A program made the position numbers and the translations under genes. Positions 9,735-20,189 of a stretch of 64,000 nt of DNA are shown piece by piece; positions within the stretch are counted from its first letter, which is position 1, and each line of letters starts with the position of its first letter. Under the pieces are notes generated by a model, which had not been told where the DNA came from, made no database searches, and saw only the letters and a program-made list of their open reading frames with translations. Source of the stretch: Prorocentrum cordatum (lineage: Eukaryota > Sar > Dinophyceae > Prorocentrales > Prorocentraceae); contig CAUYUJ010014344.1 in assembly GCA_963575745.1 (NCBI GenBank), forward strand, positions 171,725-235,724. Reading direction: 5' to 3'.

Positions 9735-10160
9735 AGATAATACCGATCTTACGATCGATCCCACTACGATCTCATTAACGGTCTCACCATCGATCTCACG
9801 ATCGATCTGATTATCGATCTCACCATCGATCTCATCAATCTTTCCATCGGTCTCACGATCGATACCACTAAGGATCTCATTTGATCGATCCCACTATCGA
9901 TCCCCCAACCGATCTCACACTCGGTCTCCCCATCGATTTCGCAATCGATATCACTATCACTATCACTATCACGATCAATCTCTTTACCGATATCATCATC
10001 GATCTCACTATCGGAGTTATTATCGATCTCAATATCGGTTCCACTATCGATCCCGCTATCGACCTCGCTATCGATCCCGCGAAAGATGTCACTATCGATC
10101 TCACGATCTATCCCACTATCGGGCTCACAACCGATTTCACTTTTGATCTCACCACGGGAC
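9735..10160 (+). repeat. 12-bp minisatellite, consensus ATCGATCTCACT
   Basis: Degenerate tandem copies of ATCGATCTCACT with frequent ATCGAT palindromes run for about 400 bp, then change to ACACCGACAGG units (10158-10190). The minus strand reads as alternating Asp/Ile/Ser/Glu, which explains the long frames seen there. Confidence 0.88.
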
Positions 10161-10199
10161 ACCGACAGGACACCGACAGGACACCGCCAGGACGCCACC

Positions 10200-13100
10200 T
10201 CGTCGCCGTGCCTTTTAACTTCCCATCTTCCCTCAGGCCTCTCGGGTCACGCCGTCGGCCGCCGGAGTCATCATGCCGTCGGCATCGGCGTCGGCGTCGA
10301 CTGGCTCCGTCGCCGTGCCCCAGCGCAGTGGGGGAAGAAGAACGATACCACCACAGCCGTGGGTGCCACCTCCAGCGAGGACGTCCACGATGCCTCCGCT
10401 CTGGTGGTGGTGTCGCGTTTCCCTGTTCCCATCGACCCGTTGCCTCCCCCCCACTGGAGGGACACGGTTGCCAGTCCACCAGAAAATTCACTCCTCTCGC
10501 AGAGGGCCTGCGGGGCCGCCTACCCCCTCCGACGATCTGTCGGCGATGTGCGGCCGACGTCAATATCCCCCCCCCGGAGCCAGTGGAGACCCCCCCCTGG
10601 GCCAGTGGAGACCCCCCTTTGAGCCAGGGGAGGAGGAGGGGGGGGGGGGCGGCGGTGCGCGGGCAGGGCCGGCCATAGGAAGTCTTCCACGAGATGGCGG
10701 GCCTGCGCCGCACGGGGCAGCAGCACGAGGCCGCCGTGCTCCTACCCCGCCCCGCCGCTCTTCGGTCCGGAGGGAGGACGTCCCCCGCCCCGCCCTCCCG
10801 CCTGCGGATCCTGACCCCGGAGGTCTGCACCCCTGGAGGCCCCCGCGAACGCCTCCAGAAGCTTCCAGAGGCCGGAGAAGGGCCAATCACGTCCGAAAAC
10901 CTCCCGCATCGACCCTCGAGGGTCCCGGGCAAAATTTGGCATGTGTGTGTGTGCAACTGTGAGAATCGTTGCTTTCGCATGTTCGTTAGACAACGAACAT
11001 GATGACTTGGAGCCTTGTTTGGAAATGTTTGGCCCAGGTGTGCTGGGATGATGTAACCGACCTCTGTCTGTTCCAAAGGTGGGCCACCTGATCACCTCGC
11101 TTCCCGCTGGCTCGGAGAAAAAATCCATCTTCGCTCCACCACGCAGCAGAATTCAGCTGCGGCAGCTGCGGCAGTGGCCGTGGCCATGGCTTTGGCCTGC
11201 CCCGCGGGCGCCTTCCTCTGCCTGCGGGTGCTCCCCCCCGACCCCCCGCTTTCCAGGGGTGAGAGCAGGGGGGTGGGGCGAGGGAGGGGGGAGGGAGGGA
11301 GCGCCTGTCCTTGCGAAGCTTGGCTGGGAGCAGGGGGCGGAGGGAGGAGGGGGGGCTGGAGAAGGAGATGAGTAGCGCAGGGAGTCTGGAGGAGGAGGGG
11401 CAGAGGGAAGGGAGGAGGGAGGGGGGGACAGCGGGCGGGCGGGAGAGAGGGAGGCAGGGGAGAAGAGATGGGTAGCGTCGCGCTGCCCTTCCACTGCAGG
11501 CACCTGGCCAACCCCATACAGGTGGCTGGTCGAAGGGAAAGAAAGGAAGCATCCTGTGAGTCGCCATATCCCACTCTCGTACTGTTATTGCGCCCTCCTG
11601 CGGATGACGTCCTGCTTTCACCAGGCTGGTGCTGGGGCGTACCGAAGCAATTTGCTTGAGTCGTTTCGCTGTTTCATGCGTCTGCAACTACCTTCTGGAA
11701 GGACCTCGGCTACGTACCCCACCATCTGGGCAATTCGCAAGGGGGGGTGGGGGCGATAAATAGGGGGGATCGAAGGTTGCAGGCACGGGGCCGTGAAGGG
11801 GCGCTGAAAGGGGCCCCTGGGGCCCCGAAGGTGCACGAAAGGTATACCTTTCTTGGCCCTCCGTCATTCCCCCCCACCCCCTTTGAGCGGCGCCCGAACC
11901 TTCCATCCTCCAACGCTCTAAAAACGTTCCCTTCCTTGCAGATCCTCCGCCTGCCCCCCCTCCTCAGACAACCGGCGGATCCCGCCTCGGAGATCCGGCG
12001 CACTGCGATTGCCTGTTTTCCCAACCCGCGGGCTCCACGGGGTCTGTGCTCCCCCCCGGAGCCTGAAGGACTCTAAAGTGAGCTGGGCGTTGCATGTGAG
12101 TGGGAACGAGCGTGCATCCGCGGCTGCTTGGCTCAAAGCGGCCGGCCGCCCAGATCTGACTACACCTCAGCGCGAGGTGTATTATTTGCCATCGATACCA
12201 AAGCACTGCTTGGGATGGCTCGCCCCCTACTACTGGGACTATCGTTACTTCGGTACAACAGAGCGGGAGCTTGGCTTCGCCTAGGGCGAAGCTGTTGGTT
12301 AGGCCTCCCAGCTCCTTTCAAACTGAAGGCCCCCGCACGCCGAGAGCGCAGGAGAAGCCCTGGCTCGACATGGCTTGAGTCGCCAGGGGCCCGGGCCGTC
12401 GCTCCGTTTGGCCCCCCCCCCCCCCCCTTCCCCTGCCGCTCGAGCCCCGCGAGGCCAAGGTGGCGTTCATACGCTTTCTGGAGGGCGTGCACAGGAACCT
12501 GCTGGGCGCGCTGCGCGGCGACAGCGGACCCGCTCCTCCAAATCCTGATCCTTCCCTTTCTCCTTCTCCTAATCATCCTCATCCGTCGCCTCCTCCTCAG
12601 AGCCACCTCCACGTCCGTCCTCCTCCTCATCCTCACCCGCGCTGTGTCGCGCTGCTCTCGGAGGGTTCTTAGGCACCCGATTCAGAGTTCTGCCACCTCG
12701 GCCGTCGTTTTCTCTCGTCGGCCAGCAAGAGTAGCAAGAGCGGTTGTTCCAGACTGGACTCCACGGGCTCGTTGTCTCTCCTGCGCCTCGTCCTCAGCCC
12801 ACGTTCCCCCTTCTCTCCGCGACCGTCCTTCTCATTGTCCCCATTTGGACATCGACGTTGCAGTCCTTCTGTCCCCTCCACCCGTCTCGCCACTGTCACC
12901 TTCGCCCTCGTCCTCGTCCTCCTCGCCCTGCTCCGCTTCTTCTCCTGCCTGTGGCGGGGGGATGCGGAGGAAGAGGAGGACGGCGAGACGAAGGACGCAG
13001 CAGCGACAGAATCCCCGAGGCGGATTCCGCACCCTGGCCACGCCCACCATGTTCACAGGAGGCATGGGCGTGGAAGTACACCTGGTGGCAATGGGCCGCG

Positions 13101-14460
13101 CGCTCGGGAGCAAACGGGGAAGCGGAGAAGGACACTTCGGAGGAGGAGGAGGAGGCGGAGGCGTCGGACCTCGAACCTGTGCGTGACGGGCCCTAGGCTC
13201 TGCTGGGCTTTGTCAGGGTCTTTGGATGTCGCCCGTCGTTCCTCGCCTGGTGTGGCCGATTGTTTTTCTCTTACACGTGTTTGGTGGAGTAGCGGCCGTC
13301 GTGTTTTCCGAGCTAGCGAAAAAGAGGACCAGAGCAAACCCACTATGTATCAACGGTGCTGTCACACACCCTCCTGCCCCAAGTCCCCCCCTCAATAACC
13401 CTTACACATTTGTTTTGCCAGCGTCGGCCCCAAGCAGTGCGTTTCTAGTAATCTATGCTGTGCAGTCCACGCGGGGCAATCTAAGTGGTGCGCTCATCGT
13501 AGTATGAAGACAGGTGTGGATGGGGGGGGTCGATAACGGCACTCCCTGGGTTGGTACGAGCTTATTTTAAGATGCGCGATGTGGCAGAATTCTGTGTAAA
13601 CCGTACAAGCCCAGGGGGGAGGGTAGAACCGGGAGGCGGGGGGAGACCCGACTTTCCTTTCCGACAGGAGAATATATGATGTGCAATTCGCGTGGTGAAA
13701 TTCATTTTGCCAAAAAACCTGGAGTTGACTCCACTGCTGGCTCAACCATTTTACCCACCCATTCGCAACCTGGTTTGCACAACCCATGCGGCGGCGACCG
13801 CGTTTCATGCTTGGTGTCGGCTGGTGCATCTCTGCGGCCGCGCTAGTCCGCGCATGCAGGCGCAGACGGGCCACCTAGCGTTGCGCGACCGACGCGGCCG
13901 CGGCGGCGCTGACCGCTTCGCATTTCACAGCGGGCACTTCAGTGCGAATCGGTGGCTCGGACGAACCCGGTATCATGGCGACATCGGCAACTGAAGACAC
14001 GGTGTTGATTGTAGCGATGCTGGTGGCGACGGCGACGATGACGACGGTATGGCCAATGACGGCGCCGATGCGAATCATGCCGATGACGATGATGGTGTCA
14101 TGCGTCGGCGATTAAGGTTTTGGGCGGGTTTCAACATGCGCGGGCGTCCAACGGACGCGGACGGCCCGCCTGGTACTACTTGACACGGTTCGTGCCCCAG
14201 CCCCCCTTCCACGCGCGCAAGGGCGTTCGAATGGTTTCGACACGCGGCGCGAGAGGCCCGCTTGGTAGACTTGCACTAATGGAAACAAATATGGCTTAGT
14301 AAGAATTCGCATGAGAGCCCGCGCGCAGGCTGTTGTTTGATACCTTTTCGGGGCACTCGATTTTGCAAACCTCGCGAAACCCAAGATTTTTGCAAGAATT
14401 TGGCATGCGCGCGTGACGGCGAGAGCGTGCGCACTGTGTCGCAATGTTTGCAGGGGGCTC
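10200..14460. other. Long stretch without a recognisable gene
   Basis: GC-rich DNA with G-rich (10560-10660, 11240-11470) and CT-rich (12540-12610, 12880-12950) tracts. A short segment at 12436-12540 reads EAKVAFIRFLEGVHRNLLG with GC-rich third positions after a C/T tract. It could be a single exon, but I cannot assign it. No conserved motif, RNA gene or promoter was found in the rest. Confidence 0.35.
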
Positions 14461-14466
14461 TTGTGA

Positions 14467-15018
14467 CAGCACGCGCAATATGACGACCCCATTGCTGAGG
14501 GTGCGCCGCCCTCTGCTGGCCAAGATAGGGGTGGAACCTGGGCGGCGAGCTTTAATTCTTTTGTTGCGTCGGCGAAGCCCAGTGCTACGTCGAAGGCCGA
14601 TGCTACTGCGTCGGCGAAGGCCGGTGCTCCGAAGGCTACGGGCTACACGCCCTGGGCTGGATGGACCCCTAGGTGCCCCCCATGGGAAACAGCCGCGGCG
14701 CGACCATCTAATCGCAACCCCAGGCAGCCTCGTCGGACAAAGGCTCCCATACATGAGGATACAACAACGAGGGCTCAGCATGTGGAGTACGATTCGCAAG
14801 CTTGGGTTTCTCGGTGGCGTCCTCAGTCTGAGGGCCGTTCGGAACGTCCTGCGGCGCAATCACAGGGGCAGGCTGCGGCCTCGAGCTGAGGATATCTTGC
14901 AGCCGCGCCCCAGCCCGCGCAACGAATGTACATGTCGGCTGACCGCCCGTGGGGGAAGCGACCACCTCCGTACAGGGAGGAACGGACCGTGACCGTGATC
15001 GCGGGTGGTATGGTATGA
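14467..15018 (+). pseudogene. Ala/Pro/Lys-rich coding remnant, one in-frame TGA
   Basis: One frame stays open from 14467 to 15018 except for a single TGA at 14887-14889. It has protein-like composition: AEGAPPSAGQDRGGTWAASF, then Ala/Lys/Ser-rich repeats (SAKPSATSKADATASAK), then GYTPWAGWTP. After the TGA it continues GYLAAAPQPAQRMYMSADRP and WGKRPPPYREERTVTVIAGG. There is no ATG near the start; the frame is bounded upstream by a TGA at 14464. The 3' end GGTATGAGT resembles a splice donor, so this may be an internal exon. Composition resembles the low-complexity ORF1/gag part of dinoflagellate non-LTR elements, but no zinc finger or other domain is visible. Product unknown. Confidence 0.4.
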
Positions 15019-15778
15019 GTGTACGTGAGTGGCACGGAAAGGGGTAGTTGTGTCGGCGAGTGCCGATGCTTCTCATATGCCTCTGTGTCTCTCTCGTGTT
15101 CCCTCGTTTGCCTTCGCGCCGCCGCGGAGCAATGGCTTGAAGGTAATCTGCTTCGCGTCCGCCTTGGAGTGGGGCCTTCGCGACGACAAGAACTTGTTGT
15201 TTCATTCTCTACGACAAGAAAATATGTTACTTGTGCGGGTTTCGGGGTCGAGCACGGCCGCCCCGCTCCCTCAAGAAGCGGGGCGTGTTCTTCCGACTCC
15301 CGCACTCGGAAAACATCAGCGCCATTTTTGTGTCGGGCCCCGGTTGGTTCCCCTTTTGTTGGTTGGGGTTTTGGGGAACACTCGAACTTGAGAGCTCCCT
15401 GTTATGGGTTAGGCGGGGGGAGGATACCTCTCGTACTTGGCGCCGGTATAAAAGTCGTACTTGGCGCCGGCTTTATTCTTAGCAGTGGCCCAGCTGAGTT
15501 TCGGGGGTCCTGGGCTGCCTCTCGGACCCCCCTGCGCCCCGTCTCTTGCCTCAACTCCTTCATCCTGGGGAATGGGGCGAGGATCGGTCGATGGATTCGA
15601 TCGCTTCCGCTGAGCAGTATTTCTTTTGCTCGCAGCGGCGGAAGGTGAAAAGGGGCGCGCGCGCGGCACGTCGTCGTCGCCCCTCCTCTTCTCCCCCTTT
15701 CTGCTGCATGCCGTTGCTAACGGATAACTATGATAACAGCTAAAATGAACTCGGCCGCATTCGACGGCGAGCCGAGGC
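15019..15778. other. Intergenic, no clear feature
   Basis: One 209-codon plus-strand frame crosses this region, but its composition changes along its length and no motif is recognised. A short direct repeat TCGTACTTGGCGCCGG occurs twice at about 15431 and 15457. Confidence 0.3.
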
Positions 15779-17228
15779 CTATTCGATATTAGAGGCGTCT
15801 GGTTCAAAGGCCCTTCCACCCCTCGAACGAAAAAGGGCTCTTTGGTTTTTCATCGGGACAGGCGGAATATCGAGGTTCGAGGTTCGACGGGGTGGATGAG
15901 GAGCAGCTGGATGGGCGGCGCGAAGACGGAAGAGGATGAAGGCGAGGAGAAGGATGGAAGAGAAAGGGGGTCGGAGGAGAAGACGGAGGAAGAGAAGAAG
16001 GGGGATGAGAAGAAGGAAGAGGAGCAGGAGGAGGAGGACGAGGACGACGAGGGATGACTGGGGGAGGAGGGGGGGTAGAAAGAGAAGGGGGTTCAGAAAT
16101 TCAGATCTATCGCGAAGCGAAGTACTATCACACATGCCACCCACTGAGCGCGTCGAAGAGCACGACGAACAAGAAGGAGGCGGGGGTGAAACCGTACCTG
16201 GCCTGCTGAAAGGAAGCCCGCGGAGCAATGTGATGATACCGTGGATGAGTCCCTCCAAACAGAAAAGAAGCCCGCAACACAGCGAGCAGCCAACTGGATG
16301 TTCACACCTTCCTCCCAGCAAGTTGGATACAAGTAAAAGAGCGCCCAAATTGTGCAAACCTGACAGGGAAAACGCAACTTGAGTTAAAGAAACCGCAATT
16401 GCCTCACACGGAGCTTTTTCGCAGAGAGCACTGACCGACCCTAGTGTGTACGAGTAAAATCTCCTGGCACCGTTGCAAAGAGCGGTTGGGAGCACGCCAA
16501 AATTGGATAACTGCCGAATCCACTATCCACCCACATGAGGCGTTAAGTAGCTTCTGCACAGCCTCCCACGCCAGGCCACGCACATCGAATGGAATCCGCC
16601 GCCAGCACAATGACCAGTATGAGTGGTACGCCTCCGCGATGGCCACCCAATGAGAGAGCAAAAGAGCCGCCTGAAGTACAAAGATGGGAATTTACCCATC
16701 AAGCTAAATTCGAATGCACTGCCGCCGCCAGAGCCGCCACCAGAAGCAACTGAAATACCCTCCCCTGGCGGAGATGGGAGACCCCAGCATTATAGCTGAT
16801 GATGCCTGGCTCCAGCTGGACGTGCGAAAAATTGAGGCCCCAGCACCAGAAACCGAAAAACATACCCTCCCCTGGCGGAGCTGGGAGATGCCCAAACGAT
16901 AGCTGATGAGGTAAGCCCTTGCTGAAACGTTCCAAAGCCACACCACCTGCAGCCCAATCTGGAGAAGCGGCACCACGCGAAACACCGTAGTGATACCCAC
17001 CAGCTTGTTTTGCCCTTGTCCCTCTGTCCAAGGCCCCGGAATACTTGGAATCGTGAATTCGCCTCCCTTCGTCACCAGGAGAGGCTGAATGATGCCGTTG
17101 TGAGAAACCACTCCCAAAGCGGTCCAGACGCCCTGGTGTCCCCCAAGCGCCGACGAGGAGGCGGGAAGCTGGCCTAGCGCGAGCGAGTAGGAGCCGAAAG
17201 ATGGTACCACGCGCTCCGCCCACCTGTG
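15779..17228 (-). CDS. Possible four-exon gene downstream of an exact spliced leader; product unknown
   Basis: Reading the minus strand from the SL, four open blocks join without a frame break. They are 17210-16866, 16670-16440, 16359-16198 and a last block beginning near 16056 and ending with TAG at 15779-15781. Putative introns are 195 bp (donor GG|GTATG, acceptor CTTCAG), 80 bp (GTCGG...CTGTCAG) and about 140 bp (CAG|GTACGG...CCCCCAG). The inner exons are multiples of three, so all introns would be phase 0. The predicted chain is Trp- and Leu-rich (VVWLWNVSARAYLIS; WALFYLYPTCWEEG; AYHSYWSLCWRRIPF), and the last block has a Leu-rich hydrophobic run encoded by a CTC repeat. That would suit a membrane protein. 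Against it: no ATG occurs in frame before the final block, and no family is recognised. It may be a 5'-truncated retrocopy, or chance open frames. Confidence 0.33.
16756..16910 (-). repeat. 107-bp partial tandem duplication across a putative exon-intron border
   Basis: TACCCTCCCCTGGCGGAG occurs at 16756 and 16863, and the similarity continues through ATAGCTGATGA. On the minus strand one copy lies at the proposed exon 1 end (CCAGGGGAGG|GTATG) and the other inside the proposed intron 1. Duplication of an AGGT-containing segment is a known way to create an intron; here this is inference. Confidence 0.6.
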
Positions 17229-17250
17229 CTTGAGCCAAAATGGCTACGGA
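17229..17250 (-). other. Exact dinoflagellate spliced-leader sequence
   Basis: The minus strand reads T, CCGTAGCCATTTTGGCTC, AAG: identical over all 22 positions to the conserved dinoflagellate trans-spliced leader (first base D = T). It is followed by CACAGGTGGG, not by the GT of an SL-RNA gene intron. It is therefore a relict SL at the end of a copied mRNA rather than an SL-RNA gene. On the plus strand it is flanked by a GGA-rich tract, i.e. a CCT-rich tract lies 5' of the SL. Confidence 0.9.
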
Positions 17251-17257
17251 GGGTAGA

Positions 17258-17318
17258 AAGAGGAGGAGGAGGAGGAGGAGAAGGCTGAGGAGGAGGAGGA
17301 GGAGCTGGAGGAGGAATG
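17258..17318 (+). repeat. GGA-rich microsatellite next to the SL
   Basis: GAGGAGGAGGAGGAGGAGAA and similar units. On the SL strand this is a CCTCCT tract immediately upstream of the leader, as also seen upstream of the leaders at 55844 and 61146. Confidence 0.85.
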
Positions 17319-17319
17319 A

Positions 17320-18544
17320 GATCGAAGGTCGAATCTACGTTTTTCAGTTTGTTGTCGCTGCTCTTTTGATCCTCCAGGGCCCCCAGGACCTCAGGAAGCC
17401 CTTGAGGCCACCGGGGACCCTTGGTCCGCCAGGAATCTCCAGAGGCCTTCGTAGGAGGAGGAGGAGACCGGTGCGCAGCGGCCTGTGCTTCGCGGCTTCC
17501 CGAAAGCCTTCGCGTCGCCTCGCCGCGCAGTGCCCCCGCGCAGCTCCCCGCAGAAGGGGCTCTGGACCGGCCGGGACCTCCCTGGGAGCCTGCGGCTGCG
17601 CGATGCGCCCGTAGTCGCTCGCAGGTGCGATGCAAACGGGTGCGTAAGTATTCGGCGCTCACGTAACGGGGATCAGCGCTAACAGGGGTCAGCCGAACCC
17701 ATGTGGTTCTCCTTTTCCGCCTGCGTTGACCCGAGTTTGGGAGCTACTGAGCGGCGGGCCAGGCGTCGCGACATGGCCCTGGCCGGCCCGGGTTGGGTTG
17801 ACCCGGTGTATTGCGCGATCGAAATCAGGGGGACGAAGGCCGACCGCAGATCTTGCCAAATTGAACAGGGCTATGGAGCAGGTCGACCCTGCCAGATCAA
17901 CGGTGCCTTTTTGTCCAGTGTTTCGCGGCCGATGTGCCCTGCATTCTTACGGCAATGTGTCCGTCGGAGCTCGGAGAGTTCTTGCCCCTTCTGGCGTGTC
18001 ATCTCCAATAGAATTCGACTGTGCGGTCAGGAACTTTTGGTTCAGCGCCCCGCGCCGCCGGTGCTGGTCCACAACGCGTCGGCGCGACACGTTGAACACT
18101 TTCAAACTCCAAAGTGTCAGCGTCCCCGGCTTTGCCCGGCTTCCCGCCCCGAGGAGTGGAGCGATCCGCCATCCGCTCGCAGGGCATGGCGTGTCGCCAG
18201 GATCGCCGCCGCGACACGCTAAACAAACGTTCCCGACCGAAGGTGTCGGTGTGGCCGTGGACGTTTGTCAGCGACGTAATCTACTTGAGACCGAGAGCCG
18301 CCTGCCTGACAGCGGCCAGTGCCAGTTTCAGACAACATTTGCTGCTGAACATCGAGGCTGTCGTTTCCCTTACCCATTTCGGGCGTGCCGATCCGCTCGT
18401 CGAAGAACCTTGCTACAGGCCCCCAACCCCATCCATCTTCCAAGAGCCCCCTCGGCCGGCCGTGTTCGGCTGTGTGTGCGCACACCGCGTACAGACCCTT
18501 CTTCGGATTGGTTGCCGGCCGCACGCGCCGACGGCGTGGGCGAC
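17320..18544. other. No recognisable gene
   Basis: Mixed-composition DNA. Several overlapping frames of 60-270 codons exist, but none shows motifs or a consistent coding signal. Short repeated pieces resembling CGCAGGGCATGGCGTGTCGC are shared with about 21630-21770. Confidence 0.3.
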
Positions 18545-19085
18545 TAGCTTGGATGATGATGATGCTGATGATGCAGATGATGATGGTGTTGATGATGATG
18601 AGGATGATGCAGATGAAGATGACGATGAATCTGTAGATTTTGTTGATTATGAAGATGAAACATCTGATCATGATTATGCTAATGATACTGGTTATGGCAA
18701 CGATGCTGATCACTGATGACGATTATGATGATGATGATGAGGAGGAGGAGGAAGATGATGACTATGATTATGATGATAATGGGGACGATGATGATAATAT
18801 GGTGATACTGATGCTGATGGTGATGGTGATGGTGATGATGCTGGCGATGCTGACGGTGACGATGATGTTGCTGATGACGACTAAACCGATGGTGGCCATG
18901 ATGATGTTGATGATTAGGATGACGACTACCACGACGACTGCAGCGACGACGACAACGGCGACGACTGTGATGATGGTGCCGATGGTGGCGACGACGACGA
19001 CAACGATGATGACGATGACGATTAAGTATGCTGGTGAGGATGATGACGATGACAATGCTGGTGAGGATGATGGCAGCTGTGACGG
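18545..19085 (+). repeat. GAT/GAC trinucleotide-rich region
   Basis: About 540 bp of GATGATGATG, GACGACGACG and related triplets with short interruptions. Translation gives Asp/Met or Ile/Val homopolymers only. Confidence 0.9.
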
Positions 19086-19094
19086 TGGTGACTA

Positions 19095-19318
19095 TGTGTA
19101 TCTGTGTGCAATGCGCCGCGGCGAAGCATTGCGGGAAGCCTTCTGCGTCTCCCGCCGTACGCGGCGCAATCGGCGCCGCCCGTCGATTCGGCCACCCCGG
19201 TCGCGCGGCTTTCACCCAGATCGCGAAGTTGTTCTCCTCCCGCCCGTCTTCCGCCGAGCCTCTGTTGGCTCCCCTCGAGAATCACCCGTCAACGCTGGAA
19301 CGATTCAGAGAGGATTAG
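19095..19318 (+). other. Possible exon, unknown product
   Basis: The frame from about 19095 reads CAAAKHCGKPSASPAVRGAI and later FTQIAKLFSSRPSSAEPLLA, ending with TAG at 19316. Composition is protein-like and unlike the microsatellite before it. No family recognised; start not defined. Confidence 0.3.
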
Positions 19319-19394
19319 CATGGCTTTTGCGCGAAGATGGCACGCACAAGTCCATAAGCGTACACTATGTGTATCTTAGGCGGGCCTCGCCGGA

Positions 19395-19603
19395 GCCTTC
19401 GTGCGTACGAGGGGCACCGAGGCTGTGTGCGCTCCTTCTGGGCGGACCTCTGCGAGAACCCTGCAGACCCCATCATGATGAGGGTCGCCTGCTTCGAGAG
19501 GGGCCACGCGCCGGTGTTCAACATGATGAAGGAGGAGTGGCTGAAAAACTTTTACAGGCCAGAGGAGGCGGACAGGATGCTGCTGGAGGCTCTATCCCTT
19601 TAA
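19395..19603 (+). CDS. C-terminal exon of an unknown protein
   Basis: The frame reads CVRSFWADLCENPADPIMMR, VACFERGHAPVFNMMKEEWL, then KNFYRPEEADRMLLEALSL and TAA. GC-rich third positions, balanced charged and hydrophobic residues and absence of repeats make it the best single exon candidate in the 10-22 kb part. The listed ATG at 19367 lies in less coding-like sequence, so the true start may be a splice acceptor around 19395-19417. No domain recognised. About 80 bp after the stop, YDFPKSACVDPEQQ followed by GGTACGTAC (donor-like) may be part of another exon. Confidence 0.45.
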
Positions 19604-19799
19604 AGCCCGTTCAGAGGGCGTTCCTCAGGATGGGTGACCTACACACCTCTGAAAACGAATGTGTAGTGTCTGGTGTCTTACGAGTTGGGTTATGATTTCC
19701 CCAAGTCAGCCTGCGTGGACCCCGAGCAGCAGGGTACGTACTGCATTGTGGATGTGCAAGCTGTGTGATACAAGCTATGTGGTGCAAGCTGTGTGGTGG

Positions 19800-20180
19800 A
19801 AGCTATGTGTGTAAGTCATGTGGCGAAGCATCGGCGGACCCCAAAGTGGGCGTCAACGACGCGGCAACAAGCCGGCCACCAGCGGCGACGCAGCGGAATA
19901 TCGGCGGACATCACAAGTGGGCGGCAGCTTGGCGGTAACGAGGCGGCAACGGGCGGCGACTCGGCGAAACCACGGTGGACCGTCCAAGTGGGCGGCCATG
20001 AGGCGGCCACAGGCGGCGACGCTGCGAAACCTCGGCGGACCCCCAAGTGGACGACAAGGGAGCGGCCACGAGGCGGCCAGGGACGGCGACGCGGCGAAAC
20101 CTTGGCGGACCCCCCAAGCGGGCGGCAGCCACTAGGCAGCTTCGGGCGGCGACGCGGCGAAACCTCGGCTGACCTAGCCA
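19800..20180 (+). repeat. GC-rich minisatellite, about 60-70-bp unit
   Basis: Six degenerate copies of a unit containing GCGACGCGGCGAAACCTCGG, CGGACCCCCCAAGTGGGCGG and CACGAGGCGGCC (copies near 19820, 19883, 19957, 20017, 20086 and 20148). Confidence 0.82.
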
Positions 20181-20189
20181 GGAGTAGTT

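Noticed and set aside
12115-12137. TTGGCTCAAAG as a leader relict
   Set aside because: Only the last about nine bases agree; the 5' half needs several changes and a deletion.
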